A DNA stretch of 50,851 nucleotides from Nitriliruptoraceae bacterium (GCA_020832455.1 JAFIEQ010000011.1:1-50851), one strand, 5' to 3'. Shown: positions 25,250 to 34,529, numbered from the stretch's first letter. Translations and numbers: made by a program. The notes: generated by a model from the sequence alone, not told the origin.

Positions 25250-27387
25250 CCGACGAGCCGGCGGTGGGCGCCGACCGCTTCCTGGAGATCGGGCTGGAGT
25301 GGTTCGACCCGGACCGCATCGACGAGCAGGTCGCGCTGCTGCACGAGCGGTTCGCGCCGCTCTGGACGGCGACGCAGGGGCGGTGCGGCGTGGTCATCAA
25401 CGTCGGCTGGGTGGTCGACGTCGTCACGGAGTGGACCGGCGACCCCGACCAGCGGCTACCGCTGCAGGGCCGGCGACGGACCATCTGGGCGCAGCGCTCC
25501 TACGCGGACCTGCGGGCGTTGGTGGCGCGGCTGCGGGCCGGTGCACCCCACGACCGCTTCCACGTCGGGCTGTTCGCGGTCGGCTGGGGCGAGGTGGTCT
25601 TCCCGCCCGACGAGACCATGTACGACGTGCGCTCGAGCTGGTACGAGCGCCACCCGGAGCTCTACCCGCTCAGCGTCACCACGGTGGCCGGCGCGCCCAT
25701 GCCCGACCTCGACCCGCGCGTGGGGCTGCAGGCCGACGCGTACCCCTACGCCGCCTTCCCCGACGGGTTGCCCGCGGGCATCAGCTACGGCCAGGCGCTC
25801 GGGGCGCAGTGGCGTGAGGTCTCCACGTTCCTGGACATGGACGTGCTGCACCTGCGCGACGGGTTCCTCGGGCCGATGGTCTACGCCCGCTCCGGCCCGG
25901 CCGGCTCGCTCGGACCGACCGACCCGGGTGAGGCGCAGAGCTGGACCGATGCGGTGGCCCGGCTGTTCGTCGAGCTGAAGCAGGCGCGACCCGACGCGCT
26001 GATCATGGCCTACTCCAGCGCCATCAGCCCCGTCGCGGAGCTGCGGGTGGGGTGCGTCGACCTCGAGGAGGTCATCGCCCGCGGCGGCATCGACATCTTC
26101 ATCGACCAGTCGTGGGGTGGTGCGTGGCAGGACTGGTGGGACAACCAGCGCTCCGGCTGGACCCACCAGCTGGCCTACATCCTGACCCACGCGGCGATGA
26201 TCGCCGCGGGCAACCGGCGTCGCCCGGCCTGGCTCGCCCCCTGCACCCACCACGTGCTGATCGAGACGTGGGACGCCGAGGAGCTGTGGGACACGCTGCA
26301 CCGGGTCCCCGGCAAACTGCGGTGGGCCATCTGGGCCTACACGCACGCGGCGACGCACACCGCGGGCGCCGTCACCCCGACCGGTGGGGTGTACGTCTCC
26401 TGGGCGAACTCCTACTTCGGCGGGCTGCTCGGCGACGACGAGGTGGCGTTCCTCGCGCGGGAACTCGACGCCGCCCAGGCGGACGCGGCCGGTCTGGAGT
26501 CCGTCCACGGGCCCGTGCTGGTGCTCGACCGGGAGCAGCTCGACCGCGTCGCCGTCGAGCAGCCGGGCGAGAACCTGGCCGAGTGGGTCGACGACCACGC
26601 CGGGTTCCTGCTGAAGTTCGGCGTGCCGTTGCTGGCCAGCGCCGAGCGGCGCCAGCTGCCGGACACCGGCATCGACGGGGGCGTGTTCGGGCTGCCCGCG
26701 ACCGCGCTGCCCCCGGAGCTGCCGGCGGTGGTCACCGGCCGGGCCGACCAGCTCGGCGACGACGTGCACACGGCGGCCGGCATCGTCGCGGTCGGGCAGG
26801 TACAGGCCCAGGGGTGGTACGAGGCCGGCCCGCCGAGCGCCCCACGGCTGGCCGACGCGATGCACCTGCCGGCCCACGCCGAGGTGGTCGTCGCCGACGA
26901 CGTGACCGTGCACTACACCGCCAGGACCGCACCGCTGTTGACCTCGCGCGGTGCGGTCACCTGGTGGCAACCACCGGACTGGTCCTCGCCGGCGGAGCTG
27001 GCCATGCCGCCGTTCTCCCTGGGCTCGCTCGAGCCGCACGTGACCGCGGCCGCGCAGCTCAACCGCGCCGTCCGGGCCGCGGGTGGCAACGCGGCCGAGG
27101 CGGTCGCGATCCACCAGCCGGTCACCTGGCACGTGTGGCGCAGCCGCGGTCGGGTGCAGCTGCTGTTCGGCAACCTGGAGACCGGCTGGGTCGGCGACGC
27201 GCGCACGCCGCGGGTGATCACGATCCACCTCGACGCCGCCTCGCTCGGGCTGGACCCGGCGTGCGTCCACCGGCTGGTGCCGGTCAGCGACCTGGACGGC
27301 CCGCCGATCGACGGGGTCGACCTGCGCTTCGAGGTGGCGGTCCCCCCGGAGGGCTGTCGCGTCCTGCGCGTGGAGCCGGTGCGCTGA
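25246..27387 (+). CDS. Uncharacterised glycosidase-like protein, paralogue 3 of 3
   Basis: 713 residues from an ATG overlapping the previous stop. It is closer to paralogue 1 than to paralogue 2: VGWGEVVFPPDETMYD, SSWYERHPELYPLS, DLDPRVGLQADAYPYAAFPDG, MDVLHLRDGFLGPMVYARS, GIDIFIDQSWGGAWQDWWD (D287), HVLIETWDAEELWDTLHRVP and VTWWQPPDWSS. The beta-sandwich C-terminus ends VPPEGCRVLRV. Three tandem, same-strand, coupled copies suggest hydrolysis of related but distinct linkages of one polymer. No signal peptide. A strong bidirectional terminator follows the stop codon. Confidence 0.75.
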   Translation: MTDEPAVGADRFLEIGLEWFDPDRIDEQVALLHERFAPLWTATQGRCGVVINVGWVVDVVTEWTGDPDQRLPLQGRRRTIWAQRSYADLRALVARLRAGAPHDRFHVGLFAVGWGEVVFPPDETMYDVRSSWYERHPELYPLSVTTVAGAPMPDLDPRVGLQADAYPYAAFPDGLPAGISYGQALGAQWREVSTFLDMDVLHLRDGFLGPMVYARSGPAGSLGPTDPGEAQSWTDAVARLFVELKQARPDALIMAYSSAISPVAELRVGCVDLEEVIARGGIDIFIDQSWGGAWQDWWDNQRSGWTHQLAYILTHAAMIAAGNRRRPAWLAPCTHHVLIETWDAEELWDTLHRVPGKLRWAIWAYTHAATHTAGAVTPTGGVYVSWANSYFGGLLGDDEVAFLARELDAAQADAAGLESVHGPVLVLDREQLDRVAVEQPGENLAEWVDDHAGFLLKFGVPLLASAERRQLPDTGIDGGVFGLPATALPPELPAVVTGRADQLGDDVHTAAGIVAVGQVQAQGWYEAGPPSAPRLADAMHLPAHAEVVVADDVTVHYTARTAPLLTSRGAVTWWQPPDWSSPAELAMPPFSLGSLEPHVTAAAQLNRAVRAAGGNAAEAVAIHQPVTWHVWRSRGRVQLLFGNLETGWVGDARTPRVITIHLDAASLGLDPACVHRLVPVSDLDGPPIDGVDLRFEVAVPPEGCRVLRVEPVR

Positions 27388-27392
27388 TCGGG

Positions 27393-27447
27393 CGCGGCGC
27401 CCGGTCGGACGCGGGTCCGTGACCGCGTCGGGTGACCGGGCGCCGCG
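27393..27447. terminator. Bidirectional terminator between convergent operons
   Basis: A perfect 14-bp inverted repeat (CGCGGCGCCCGGTC at 27393-27406 and its complement at 27434-27447) encloses a further 7-bp stem (GACGCGG / CCGCGTC) with a short loop. It lies exactly between the convergent paralogue-3 and GH2 genes. Confidence 0.75.
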
Positions 27448-27453
27448 ACCCTG

Positions 27454-30400
27454 CTACGCGTCGGCGGACGCGGAGTCGAAGTGCCCGAGGGCGAGCCTGG
27501 CCGTGCCGGACACGGTGTCGCCGGCGACGAGCTGCCGTCGGACCGGGTCGGTGTGGTTGGCCCGCGCCAGGATCGGCTCGCTGCCCCCACTGGTGTAGGA
27601 CGCGGCGAGCAGGCGGAGCACGTCGCCGTGGACCCACGCCCGCCCGTCGGTGGGCCCGACGGGGACCAGCCCGACGCCGACGCCCTCGGCGTCGTGGAGC
27701 CCGAAGCTCGTCATGTCGTGGCGGGTCGCACGGAAGTCGGCGCTGCCGAGCGCGGTGCGGTCCTGCGACCACGGATGCTGGGGACGCAGCCCGGCCCGTC
27801 CGGCGGGCCCGGCGGCCGCCGGGGCGCGGCCGGCGAGCCGGCCGATGTGGTCGTCGGGGTAGACCGACCACTGTCCCGTGCGGGTCCACGCCAACGTGTC
27901 GTAGAAGGGCAGCACGTCGAACGCGATGCCGACCTGCCGCAGGTCGATGTCCCGGGTCAGCACCGCCCGGTAGTCGACGGTCAGGGTGCCGTCGGGGGCG
28001 ACCAGGAACGTGAAGGACGCCTCGGCCTGCGCGTAGGTCACCTCCGTGCGCATCGTGAAGCCATCCGGCCCCTGCGAGCCGGTGACGCTGCCGATCGTCC
28101 GATCGCTGCACAGCTCGTTGAAGGGCTCGATCGCCCAGCGGTGGTGCGGGCCCACGTGCTGGGTGGCGGTGCTGGGCAGCAGCAGCAGGTGCGGGCCACC
28201 GGTCACGATCGTGGCCCTGCCCAGACGGCCCGCCCGGATGACGCCCTCCTCCTGGTCGAGCAGCCAGCTCGACTCCCCGCTGCGCGCGAGCCACGCGTCG
28301 TACTCCGGCAGGTTGGGCGCGAACACCTTCGCCCGCTGCTGGACGCTGACCTCGACCGGGGCGTCGCCGGCGGGGGTCGGTCGGGGCCGGTGCTCGACCT
28401 CGCCGACGGGCAGACGCACCTCGTTGACCACGCGGCCGTCGGGGTCGATGAGCGACACGTGGAGCTCGTCGCCCGGCTCGAGCGGTCGCGGCGGTGTGAT
28501 CGTGACGCTGCCGCGGGTGTGCGGCGCGCCGCTGCAGGCGGTCTCGCCCTGCTCGTCGCCGAGGCGCCACCGGGCGGAGACGCGCTCCAGGGGCGTGAAG
28601 TCGTAGCGGTTGTCGAGCTCGATGGTCACCGGGCCGTCGGTGGCGTCCAGGCCGGTGGTCAGCACCTTGACGGGGGTGTAGACCATCTTCATGTGCCACC
28701 ACTCGGGCTTGGGGCGCCGCCACGTGTCGACGATGCCCCACTGGCCGTAGCCGATCATCGTGGACTCGTCGAGGTGGAACTCGTCGTCGCTCCAGGCCCA
28801 GATCTGCCCGCCGAGGATCTGCGGGTCGGCGTACATGACCTCCCACATCTGTTCGAACCCGGTACCCCACCAGTCGCGCACGCCGGGGTCGGTGAAGGCC
28901 TCACGTCGGTTGTAACAGTTGACGTGGTAGTACTGATCGAAGGTCACCGGGGCCGTGACCCCCGCGATGCGCGGCGCGTAGTCCGGCGGCGGGTAGTGCC
29001 GGCTCGCGACGTCCAGGCTGCTGGGCCCGCCGATGTCGAAGGAGAACATCATCGGCGTGGTCAGGCCCTGCTGGCGCAGCCACAGCACGAGCCGCCAGAA
29101 GTTGTGCCCCCACACGCACTCGTCACCCAACATCCACACCACGATGGACGGGCGGCTCCAGTCGCGCTCGATCATCTCCAGGATGGGGGTGCACAGCGCC
29201 AGGAACGCGTCCGGGTCGTCGGCGACCTCGGCGGTGACCCACACGGTCGGCGACTCGTCGATGACCCACAGGCCCCGCTCGTCACACAGCTCGAGGAACC
29301 CGTCCGGGTGGGGGTAGTGGCAGGTGAACACGTTGTTGACGTTGGCGCCCTTCATGAGCTCCACGTCCTCGGCCCACAGCGCCGGCTCGGTCGAGCGACC
29401 GCGCAGCGGGTCCTGCTCGTGCCGCTCGACGCCACGGAGCCGGATCGCCCGGCCGTTGACCTGCAGTTCGTGGCCGTCGATGGCGACCTCGCGGAACCCG
29501 AAGTCGCGCGCTGCGCGGGGGCCGTCATCGCCGAGGGTGGCGACCGCGCGGTAGCGCACGGGCGACTCCGCCGTCCAGGCAGCGGGCTCGGTGACCGCGA
29601 TCTCCACCGAGTAGCGCGGGCGGGCCGCGGTGACGGTGGTCTGGCCGCTGGCCACCACGACCTCGTCGATGTCGAGGATGGTGAGCTCGACGCTGACCGG
29701 CTCCTCGCCGGTGAGGCCGGCCACCTCGCCGAACACGCGCGCGATGGCGTCGGGGCCGCCGTCGACCATGCGGGTGTCGACGTGCAGGCGGGCGAGGTGG
29801 ACCTCGGGGGTCTCGAGCAGCCGCACGCTGCGGGTGATCCCGCCGAGCGCGTGCGCGGCGTAGTCCGAGGCGGCGGACACCACGTCGCTGATGCTGTCGC
29901 TCTGGACCAGCACGGCGATCACGTTGGTCCCGTCGACGGCGACGTCGGTGATGTCGACCTCGAAGGGCGTGAACCCGCCCTCGTGGGTCCGCGCGTGCGT
30001 GCCGTTGACGAACACCCGGGCGTGCGCGTACACCGCGTCGAACCGCAGGATCGTGCGGACCCCGGCCCGGGGCGTGAGCGTCACCTCACGGCGGTAGCAG
30101 GCGTGCGTGCCGGCCGCGACGTCGAACCCCTCCTGGACCCACTGGGCGGGCACGTTGATCGGGGCCCAGTCGGCGTCGTCGAAGGCTGCCTCGGTGCAGT
30201 CCTGTGCGGGGGAGGGGTCGAAGCGCCAGGTGCCGTCCAGCGACACGGCCGAGGTGTTGTCGAAGCCGGACACCGGCGGGACGGTCAACGCCGGCCAGGT
30301 CGAGTGGAACGTCGCGTCGGTGGTGAGCTCCAGACGTGTGGCGGTGTCGCCGGCGCCGGACTCGACCACGATGCGGGTGCCGGGGGCCACCTCACGTGCC

Positions 30401-31053
30401 CGCTCGGCCAGGATCAGGCAGGCGTCGCCCTGCGCATCGGTCTCGAGCTCGGCGTCGATGTCGGCGTCCGGGATCGTGACCCGGACGGGCGCACCGGCCA
30501 CCGGTCGCAGCTCGGGCACGGTCCGCAGCGCGATCGCGACCCCGCCGTCGGGCAGCGTGTCCGCGTCGAGGGTCACCGACCCCGGCTCCCGGTCGACGAG
30601 GAGCGAGACCCGCGTGAACATCGGGGGCTCGCCGACCTCCTCGACCCGTCCCGCGAGCTCCGGCGGGGCGTGGGCGACGAACTCGATGGCCAGCCGCCCG
30701 TCCGCGCTCGGTCGCTGCTCGAGGTCGAAGGTGAAGGTCTCCACCCGTCCGACGGGCAGCACCCGCGGCGGGTCGACCTCCTGGCCGGCGACCACGATGG
30801 ACTGCATGCGTGGCTCGCTCGCCGAGGTGCCGTAGGCCACCTCGAGGCGGTAGCTGGCGTCCGGATCCAGACCGCGGTAGGCCGTGGACAGCCCGATGAA
30901 GCTCTCCGCGGCGGTCAGGTCGCTGCCCTCACCGGCCATCTGCTCCGGGGAGCAGGTGGTGTTGGAGGTGGACCGGACGTTGGGTTGCCGGCCGGGGGCC
31001 CCTCCATCGTCGAAGCGGACGAGGTACCAGGTCGGTTCCGTGACGGCGTCCAA
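27454..31053 (-). CDS. Glycoside hydrolase family 2-like protein with substituted nucleophile
   Basis: About 1199 residues. TTG at 31053 is preferred (AAGGAG six bases upstream, just after a hairpin); GTG 31077 would add 8 residues but lies inside the hairpin. Order: N-terminal Ig-like domains, a jelly-roll sugar-binding domain (SLDGTWRFDPS, VFVNGTHARTHEGGFTPFEVDI), an Ig-like domain, a TIM barrel starting LQVNGRAIRLRGVERHEQDP, then a C-terminal beta-galactosidase small-chain-like domain. The acid/base motif is MLGDECVWG (E645; usual GNE is GDE). Where relatives have (D/C)E(Y/W)AH, the sequence is FDQYYHVNCYNR, placing Gln at 707 where the nucleophilic Glu is expected. Substrate unknown, beta-galactoside or beta-glucuronide type by family. 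It follows two ABC permease genes on the same strand. No signal peptide. Confidence 0.8.
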   Translation of the reverse strand: MDAVTEPTWYLVRFDDGGAPGRQPNVRSTSNTTCSPEQMAGEGSDLTAAESFIGLSTAYRGLDPDASYRLEVAYGTSASEPRMQSIVVAGQEVDPPRVLPVGRVETFTFDLEQRPSADGRLAIEFVAHAPPELAGRVEEVGEPPMFTRVSLLVDREPGSVTLDADTLPDGGVAIALRTVPELRPVAGAPVRVTIPDADIDAELETDAQGDACLILAERAREVAPGTRIVVESGAGDTATRLELTTDATFHSTWPALTVPPVSGFDNTSAVSLDGTWRFDPSPAQDCTEAAFDDADWAPINVPAQWVQEGFDVAAGTHACYRREVTLTPRAGVRTILRFDAVYAHARVFVNGTHARTHEGGFTPFEVDITDVAVDGTNVIAVLVQSDSISDVVSAASDYAAHALGGITRSVRLLETPEVHLARLHVDTRMVDGGPDAIARVFGEVAGLTGEEPVSVELTILDIDEVVVASGQTTVTAARPRYSVEIAVTEPAAWTAESPVRYRAVATLGDDGPRAARDFGFREVAIDGHELQVNGRAIRLRGVERHEQDPLRGRSTEPALWAEDVELMKGANVNNVFTCHYPHPDGFLELCDERGLWVIDESPTVWVTAEVADDPDAFLALCTPILEMIERDWSRPSIVVWMLGDECVWGHNFWRLVLWLRQQGLTTPMMFSFDIGGPSSLDVASRHYPPPDYAPRIAGVTAPVTFDQYYHVNCYNRREAFTDPGVRDWWGTGFEQMWEVMYADPQILGGQIWAWSDDEFHLDESTMIGYGQWGIVDTWRRPKPEWWHMKMVYTPVKVLTTGLDATDGPVTIELDNRYDFTPLERVSARWRLGDEQGETACSGAPHTRGSVTITPPRPLEPGDELHVSLIDPDGRVVNEVRLPVGEVEHRPRPTPAGDAPVEVSVQQRAKVFAPNLPEYDAWLARSGESSWLLDQEEGVIRAGRLGRATIVTGGPHLLLLPSTATQHVGPHHRWAIEPFNELCSDRTIGSVTGSQGPDGFTMRTEVTYAQAEASFTFLVAPDGTLTVDYRAVLTRDIDLRQVGIAFDVLPFYDTLAWTRTGQWSVYPDDHIGRLAGRAPAAAGPAGRAGLRPQHPWSQDRTALGSADFRATRHDMTSFGLHDAEGVGVGLVPVGPTDGRAWVHGDVLRLLAASYTSGGSEPILARANHTDPVRRQLVAGDTVSGTARLALGHFDSASADA

Positions 31054-31066
31054 CACCTGCTCCTTG

Positions 31067-31088
31067 CACGGTGGCACACGCCACCGTG
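31067..31088 (-). terminator. Intergenic hairpin between permease and GH2 genes
   Basis: A perfect 9-bp inverted repeat CACGGTGGC / GCCACCGTG with a 4-base loop lies after the permease stop and just before the Shine-Dalgarno of the GH2 gene. It may be an attenuator or an mRNA-stability element that lowers expression of the downstream gene. Confidence 0.5.
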
Positions 31089-31114
31089 GATCGGTCGTTC
31101 GTGGATGGGGCGGG

Positions 31115-31990
31115 CTACTTCACCGCGCCGAGGCTCAAGCCGCTCTTCCAGTACCGCTGCAGCGCGATGAACATCGCGATGAGCGGCACGATCGCGATCA
31201 GCGACCCCGTGATGACGATGGGGAACAGCAGACGCGAGCCGCCGCCCGCGGCGGCGTTGGCGTTCCAGGACGCCAGACCGACCGTGAGGGGGTAGAGCTT
31301 CGGGTCGCTGAACACGACCAGGGGCAGGAAGTAGTTGTTCCAGCTCGCGACGAGGCTGAACAGGAAGACGGTCACGAACCCGGGCAGCAGCAGCCGGGAG
31401 GCGACGGTCAGCAGGATGCGCAGCTCGCCCGCCCCGTCGACCCGGGCGGCCTCGATCAGCTCGTCGGGGACCGCGCCCTGGGCGAACACGCGCATCAGGT
31501 AGACGCTGAACGGCGCGACCAGCGACGGCAGGATGAACGCCCACGGGGTGTTGACCAGGCCCACCTGGACCATGATCAGGAACAGCGGGATGACCAGCGC
31601 TGTCAGAGGCACCATGATCGATCCGAGCACCACGGAGAAGAGGAACTCCCGGCCGCGGAAGCGGTACTTGGCGAACGCGTAGCCGGCGAGCGAGGCGATG
31701 AGCGACGAGCCGAGCGCGCTGGTGAACGAGTACAGCGCCGTGTTGCGCAGCCAGAGCAGGTAGACGCCGTTCTGGTAGGTGAAGGTCTCGCGCACGTTGT
31801 CGAAGAAGTCCGTCGGATCGTCGAACCAGAGCCCGAAGGTCGTGAACAGACTGCCGCCCGACTTCGTCGACGCGATGAACAGCCAGTACAGCGGGAACAA
31901 CGTGTAGGCCACCGTGACCATGAGCACGACCATGGAGACGGGGCTGATCCGGTCGGCACCGACGCGGCCGGTGGGGGTCGTGGCAGCCAT
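31115..31990 (-). CDS. Carbohydrate ABC transporter permease (MalG type)
   Basis: 291 residues, ATG at 31990 overlapping the stop of the upstream permease (TGATG). About six membrane segments are visible, beginning VSMVVLMVTVAYTLFPLYWL. The ATPase-contact EAA motif is EAARVDGAGELRILLTVASRLLLPG, with the conserved EAA...G pattern. The protein is the second inner-membrane subunit of a CUT1-family importer for di- or oligosaccharides. It forms an operon with the MalF-type permease and probably with the binding protein upstream. No ABC ATPase gene is in the window, so a shared MsiK/UgpC-like ATPase encoded elsewhere is likely. Confidence 0.92.
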   Translation of the reverse strand: MAATTPTGRVGADRISPVSMVVLMVTVAYTLFPLYWLFIASTKSGGSLFTTFGLWFDDPTDFFDNVRETFTYQNGVYLLWLRNTALYSFTSALGSSLIASLAGYAFAKYRFRGREFLFSVVLGSIMVPLTALVIPLFLIMVQVGLVNTPWAFILPSLVAPFSVYLMRVFAQGAVPDELIEAARVDGAGELRILLTVASRLLLPGFVTVFLFSLVASWNNYFLPLVVFSDPKLYPLTVGLASWNANAAAGGGSRLLFPIVITGSLIAIVPLIAMFIALQRYWKSGLSLGAVK

Positions 31991-32934
31991 CACTGGTTCC
32001 GCTTCTGCGTCACGGCCATGAACACGTAGGACGAGATGAACGCGGCCGCACCGAGCACGAAGGACACGGCGGCCGAGTACGGGAAGTCCTGGTTCACGAA
32101 CGCCAGGCTGTAGGCGTACAGGTTCGGGGTGTAGGCCGGATCGATGACCTGCGGAGCGATCGCGCTCAGGACCTGCGGCTCGTTGAACAGCTGCAACGCC
32201 CCGATGATCGAGAAGAAGACCGACAGGATGATCGCCGGCCTGATCAGCGGCAGCTTGATGTGCCACGCGATCTGCAGGCGGGTCGCGCCGTCGACGTCGG
32301 CTGCCTCGTTGACCTCGTGGGGGACCGCCTGCAGCGCGGTGTAGAAGATGATCATGTTGTAGCCGACCCAGGTCCACACCCCGATGTTCACCAGTGACGG
32401 GATCATGGCGCGCGAGGACAGCAGGTTGGGGGCGTCGAAGCCGGCGAGCCGGGCGACATCGGCGATCGGGCCGAAGTTGCGGCTGTAGATGTAGCCCCAC
32501 ATCAGCGCCGCGACGGCGCTCGGGACCGCGTACGGCAGGAACATCGACAGCCGGAAGAACCGCTTGAAGCGGACCGTGCCGCTGTCGAGCAGCAGGGCGG
32601 CCGTGAGGGCGATGACCAGCATCACCGCGAGGTAGAGCAGGCCGTACACCGTGATCCGGGCGAGGCCCGTGTAGAACGTGGCGTCGCGGAACACGCGGGC
32701 GTAGTTCTCGAGCCCGACGAACGTGTCCCCACCGATCAGCCGCTGACGGTAGAGACTGATGTTGAGGGCGTAGACCAGCGGGGCGAAGAAGAACAGCAGG
32801 TACGCGACCATGAACGGCGCGATGAAGAGGAACGGCGCCGTGCGTTGGCTGTGCAGGCGCCAGCGTCGCCGTGGTGGCGGTGGCGCCTCAGCGGCGGCCG
32901 TCGGTGGCACGCCCGTGTCGACCGTGGATGTCAT
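31990..32934 (-). CDS. Carbohydrate ABC transporter permease (MalF type)
   Basis: 314 residues, ATG at 32934. A Pro/Ala-rich cytoplasmic N-terminus precedes six membrane segments starting TAPFLFIAPFMVAYLLFFF. The EAA loop is NEAADVDGATRLQIAWHIKLPLIRP, matching the CUT1 consensus. With the MalG-type partner it makes the transmembrane channel; the substrate is set by the lipoprotein encoded at 33059-34453. Between it and the binding-protein gene is a ~120-base spacer containing an abnormal G-run/C-run palindrome. Confidence 0.92.
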   Translation of the reverse strand: MTSTVDTGVPPTAAAEAPPPPRRRWRLHSQRTAPFLFIAPFMVAYLLFFFAPLVYALNISLYRQRLIGGDTFVGLENYARVFRDATFYTGLARITVYGLLYLAVMLVIALTAALLLDSGTVRFKRFFRLSMFLPYAVPSAVAALMWGYIYSRNFGPIADVARLAGFDAPNLLSSRAMIPSLVNIGVWTWVGYNMIIFYTALQAVPHEVNEAADVDGATRLQIAWHIKLPLIRPAIILSVFFSIIGALQLFNEPQVLSAIAPQVIDPAYTPNLYAYSLAFVNQDFPYSAAVSFVLGAAAFISSYVFMAVTQKRNQ

Positions 32935-32997
32935 TCCCCGCCGCCCTCCCGTCGTGGATGATCACGGCCCAGGCACCGCCCGGACCGGGGGTCATGC

Positions 32998-33054
<57 letters not shown>

Positions 33055-33058
33055 AGGG

Positions 33059-34453
33059 TCACTCGACGGTGAACCCCTGGTCTTCCGCGTGCTGGACGAT
33101 CTGGTTCTGGGCACGCTCGAGGGCGCCCATCAGATCGGCCTGGTCGGCACCCTGGGCCAACTCGGTGTTCAGGGTGACGTCGACGAAGCCCTGGATGGGG
33201 CTCCACTGCCAGGAGTTGTCGACGCCGAGCTCCATCTCCGCGAAGATCTGGTTGACCGCCTGCCCGCCGTAGAACTCGTAGGGCTGATCACGCCACTCCG
33301 GGTCCTCGAGGATGCTCGTGAGCGTCGGGAACAGGAAGTTGTAGTTGCGTGCCGACTCCTCCTCGTTGAGCAGGAACCGGACCAACTCGGCGGCTTCCGC
33401 CGGGTGCTCGGACTGCTGCAGCACGGAGATCGTCGACCCGCCCCAGTACGCGGAGGCATTGGCGCCGGCTTCCCACTGGGGGAGCGGTGCGGCACGCCAC
33501 AGGCCGGCGGAGTCCTCCGCGGCGCCCTGCAGCAGACCCGGGCCCCAGGACGGGGCGATCCAGGCGGCGTAGCGACCGCTGGCCAGGCTGCTGAACCACT
33601 CGGTGGTGAAGGCGGGATCGGTGGCGAGCACGCCCTCCTCGAGCAGCGGCTCCCAGAAGTCGACGAGGTCCTGCGCGACGTCGTTGGTCAGGTTGAACCC
33701 GACGGTGTCACCCTCGACGGAGAAGCTGTTGTTGCCGAGCTGCCAGTTCAGCGCGAGCCACATCTCCGCGATGACGCCGGGGAACTGCGCCAGGAAGATG
33801 TCGGGGTTCTGCGCGTTGAGGTCGCGTGCCGCTTCCGCGAAGTCGTCCCAGGTCTCGGGGACCTCGAGGCCGTACTCCTCGAAGATGTCCTCGCGGTAGA
33901 GGAAGGCCAGCGGGCCGGTGTCCCAGGGCAGACCGTAGAGCCCGTCCTCGAAGGTGAGCGCGCCCCAGGCGCCGGGCGCGTAGTCGCCCTCGACGGCGTC
34001 GAGACCGAACTCGGTCAGATCGACGAGCGCGTCACGGAGCACGAACTCGGCCAGGTTCGCCGTGGCGAAGTGGGCGATGTCCGGTGCGCCGCTGCCGGCG
34101 GTCAACGCCGTGCGGATCCGCTCGTACTGTTCGGTGCCCTGTCCCGCGTTGACGATCTCCACGGTGATGTTGGGATAGGCCTCCTCGAACAGGGCCACGG
34201 AGGCCTCGTTGTCCGGTCCCCAGGTCCACCAGGTGAGGGTGATCTCCTCGGTGGTCAGTTCCGGCGCGGCGACCTCGTCGGACGCGTCGGACTCCTCCGC
34301 CGCGTCGCTGTCGTCGGTTTCGCTGGCAGGATCCGCGGAGGTGTCGTCACCGCCTCCGCATGCTGCGAGGAGCAGCCCGACACAGGCGAGTGCCGCGATC
34401 GTTCTCGAGCGCCGGGTCGGCGTGCCGTGGCGGCGCGGGCGGGCAGAGCGCAT
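33059..34453 (-). CDS. Carbohydrate ABC transporter substrate-binding lipoprotein (SBP family 1)
   Basis: 464 residues, ATG at 34453 with a GGGAGG Shine-Dalgarno. The N-terminus has a twin-Arg/basic stretch, a hydrophobic segment and a lipobox LLLAACGGG (Cys ~33), then an acidic Ser/Asp linker, so it is a membrane-anchored lipoprotein. The mature protein has the CUT1 binding-protein pattern: ITLTWWTWGPDNEASVALFEEAYPNITVEI, GSGAPDIAHFATANLAEFV, DGLYGLPWDTGPLAFLYREDIFEEYG, and a late WRAAPLPQWEAG...YWGGSTISVLQQSEHPAEA. It captures oligosaccharides and delivers them to the two permeases. An AT-rich promoter-like island lies ~55 bases upstream. Confidence 0.93.
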   Translation of the reverse strand: MRSARPRRHGTPTRRSRTIAALACVGLLLAACGGGDDTSADPASETDDSDAAEESDASDEVAAPELTTEEITLTWWTWGPDNEASVALFEEAYPNITVEIVNAGQGTEQYERIRTALTAGSGAPDIAHFATANLAEFVLRDALVDLTEFGLDAVEGDYAPGAWGALTFEDGLYGLPWDTGPLAFLYREDIFEEYGLEVPETWDDFAEAARDLNAQNPDIFLAQFPGVIAEMWLALNWQLGNNSFSVEGDTVGFNLTNDVAQDLVDFWEPLLEEGVLATDPAFTTEWFSSLASGRYAAWIAPSWGPGLLQGAAEDSAGLWRAAPLPQWEAGANASAYWGGSTISVLQQSEHPAEAAELVRFLLNEEESARNYNFLFPTLTSILEDPEWRDQPYEFYGGQAVNQIFAEMELGVDNSWQWSPIQGFVDVTLNTELAQGADQADLMGALERAQNQIVQHAEDQGFTVE

Positions 34454-34505
34454 TTCAACCTCCCATGGTTGGACGGATGGCTCCCAATGGACACTGTACG
34501 TGCGA

Positions 34506-34529
34506 GTTATCATAATACTAAATATACGA
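34506..34529 (-). promoter_or_regulatory. AT-rich island upstream of the binding-protein gene
   Basis: Read on the minus strand, it contains TCGTATATTTAGTATTATGA, which aligns with the island at 35035 (TCGTATGATT-GTATATATGA). It lies about 55 bases before the lipoprotein start and is a good candidate for promoter plus GntR operator. Confidence 0.5.

Noticed and set aside
27481-31170. 1229-codon open frame on the plus strand
   Set aside because: It is antisense to the GH2-like gene, whose domain order and active-site segments are clear; no ribosome binding site or recognisable protein supports the plus-strand frame.
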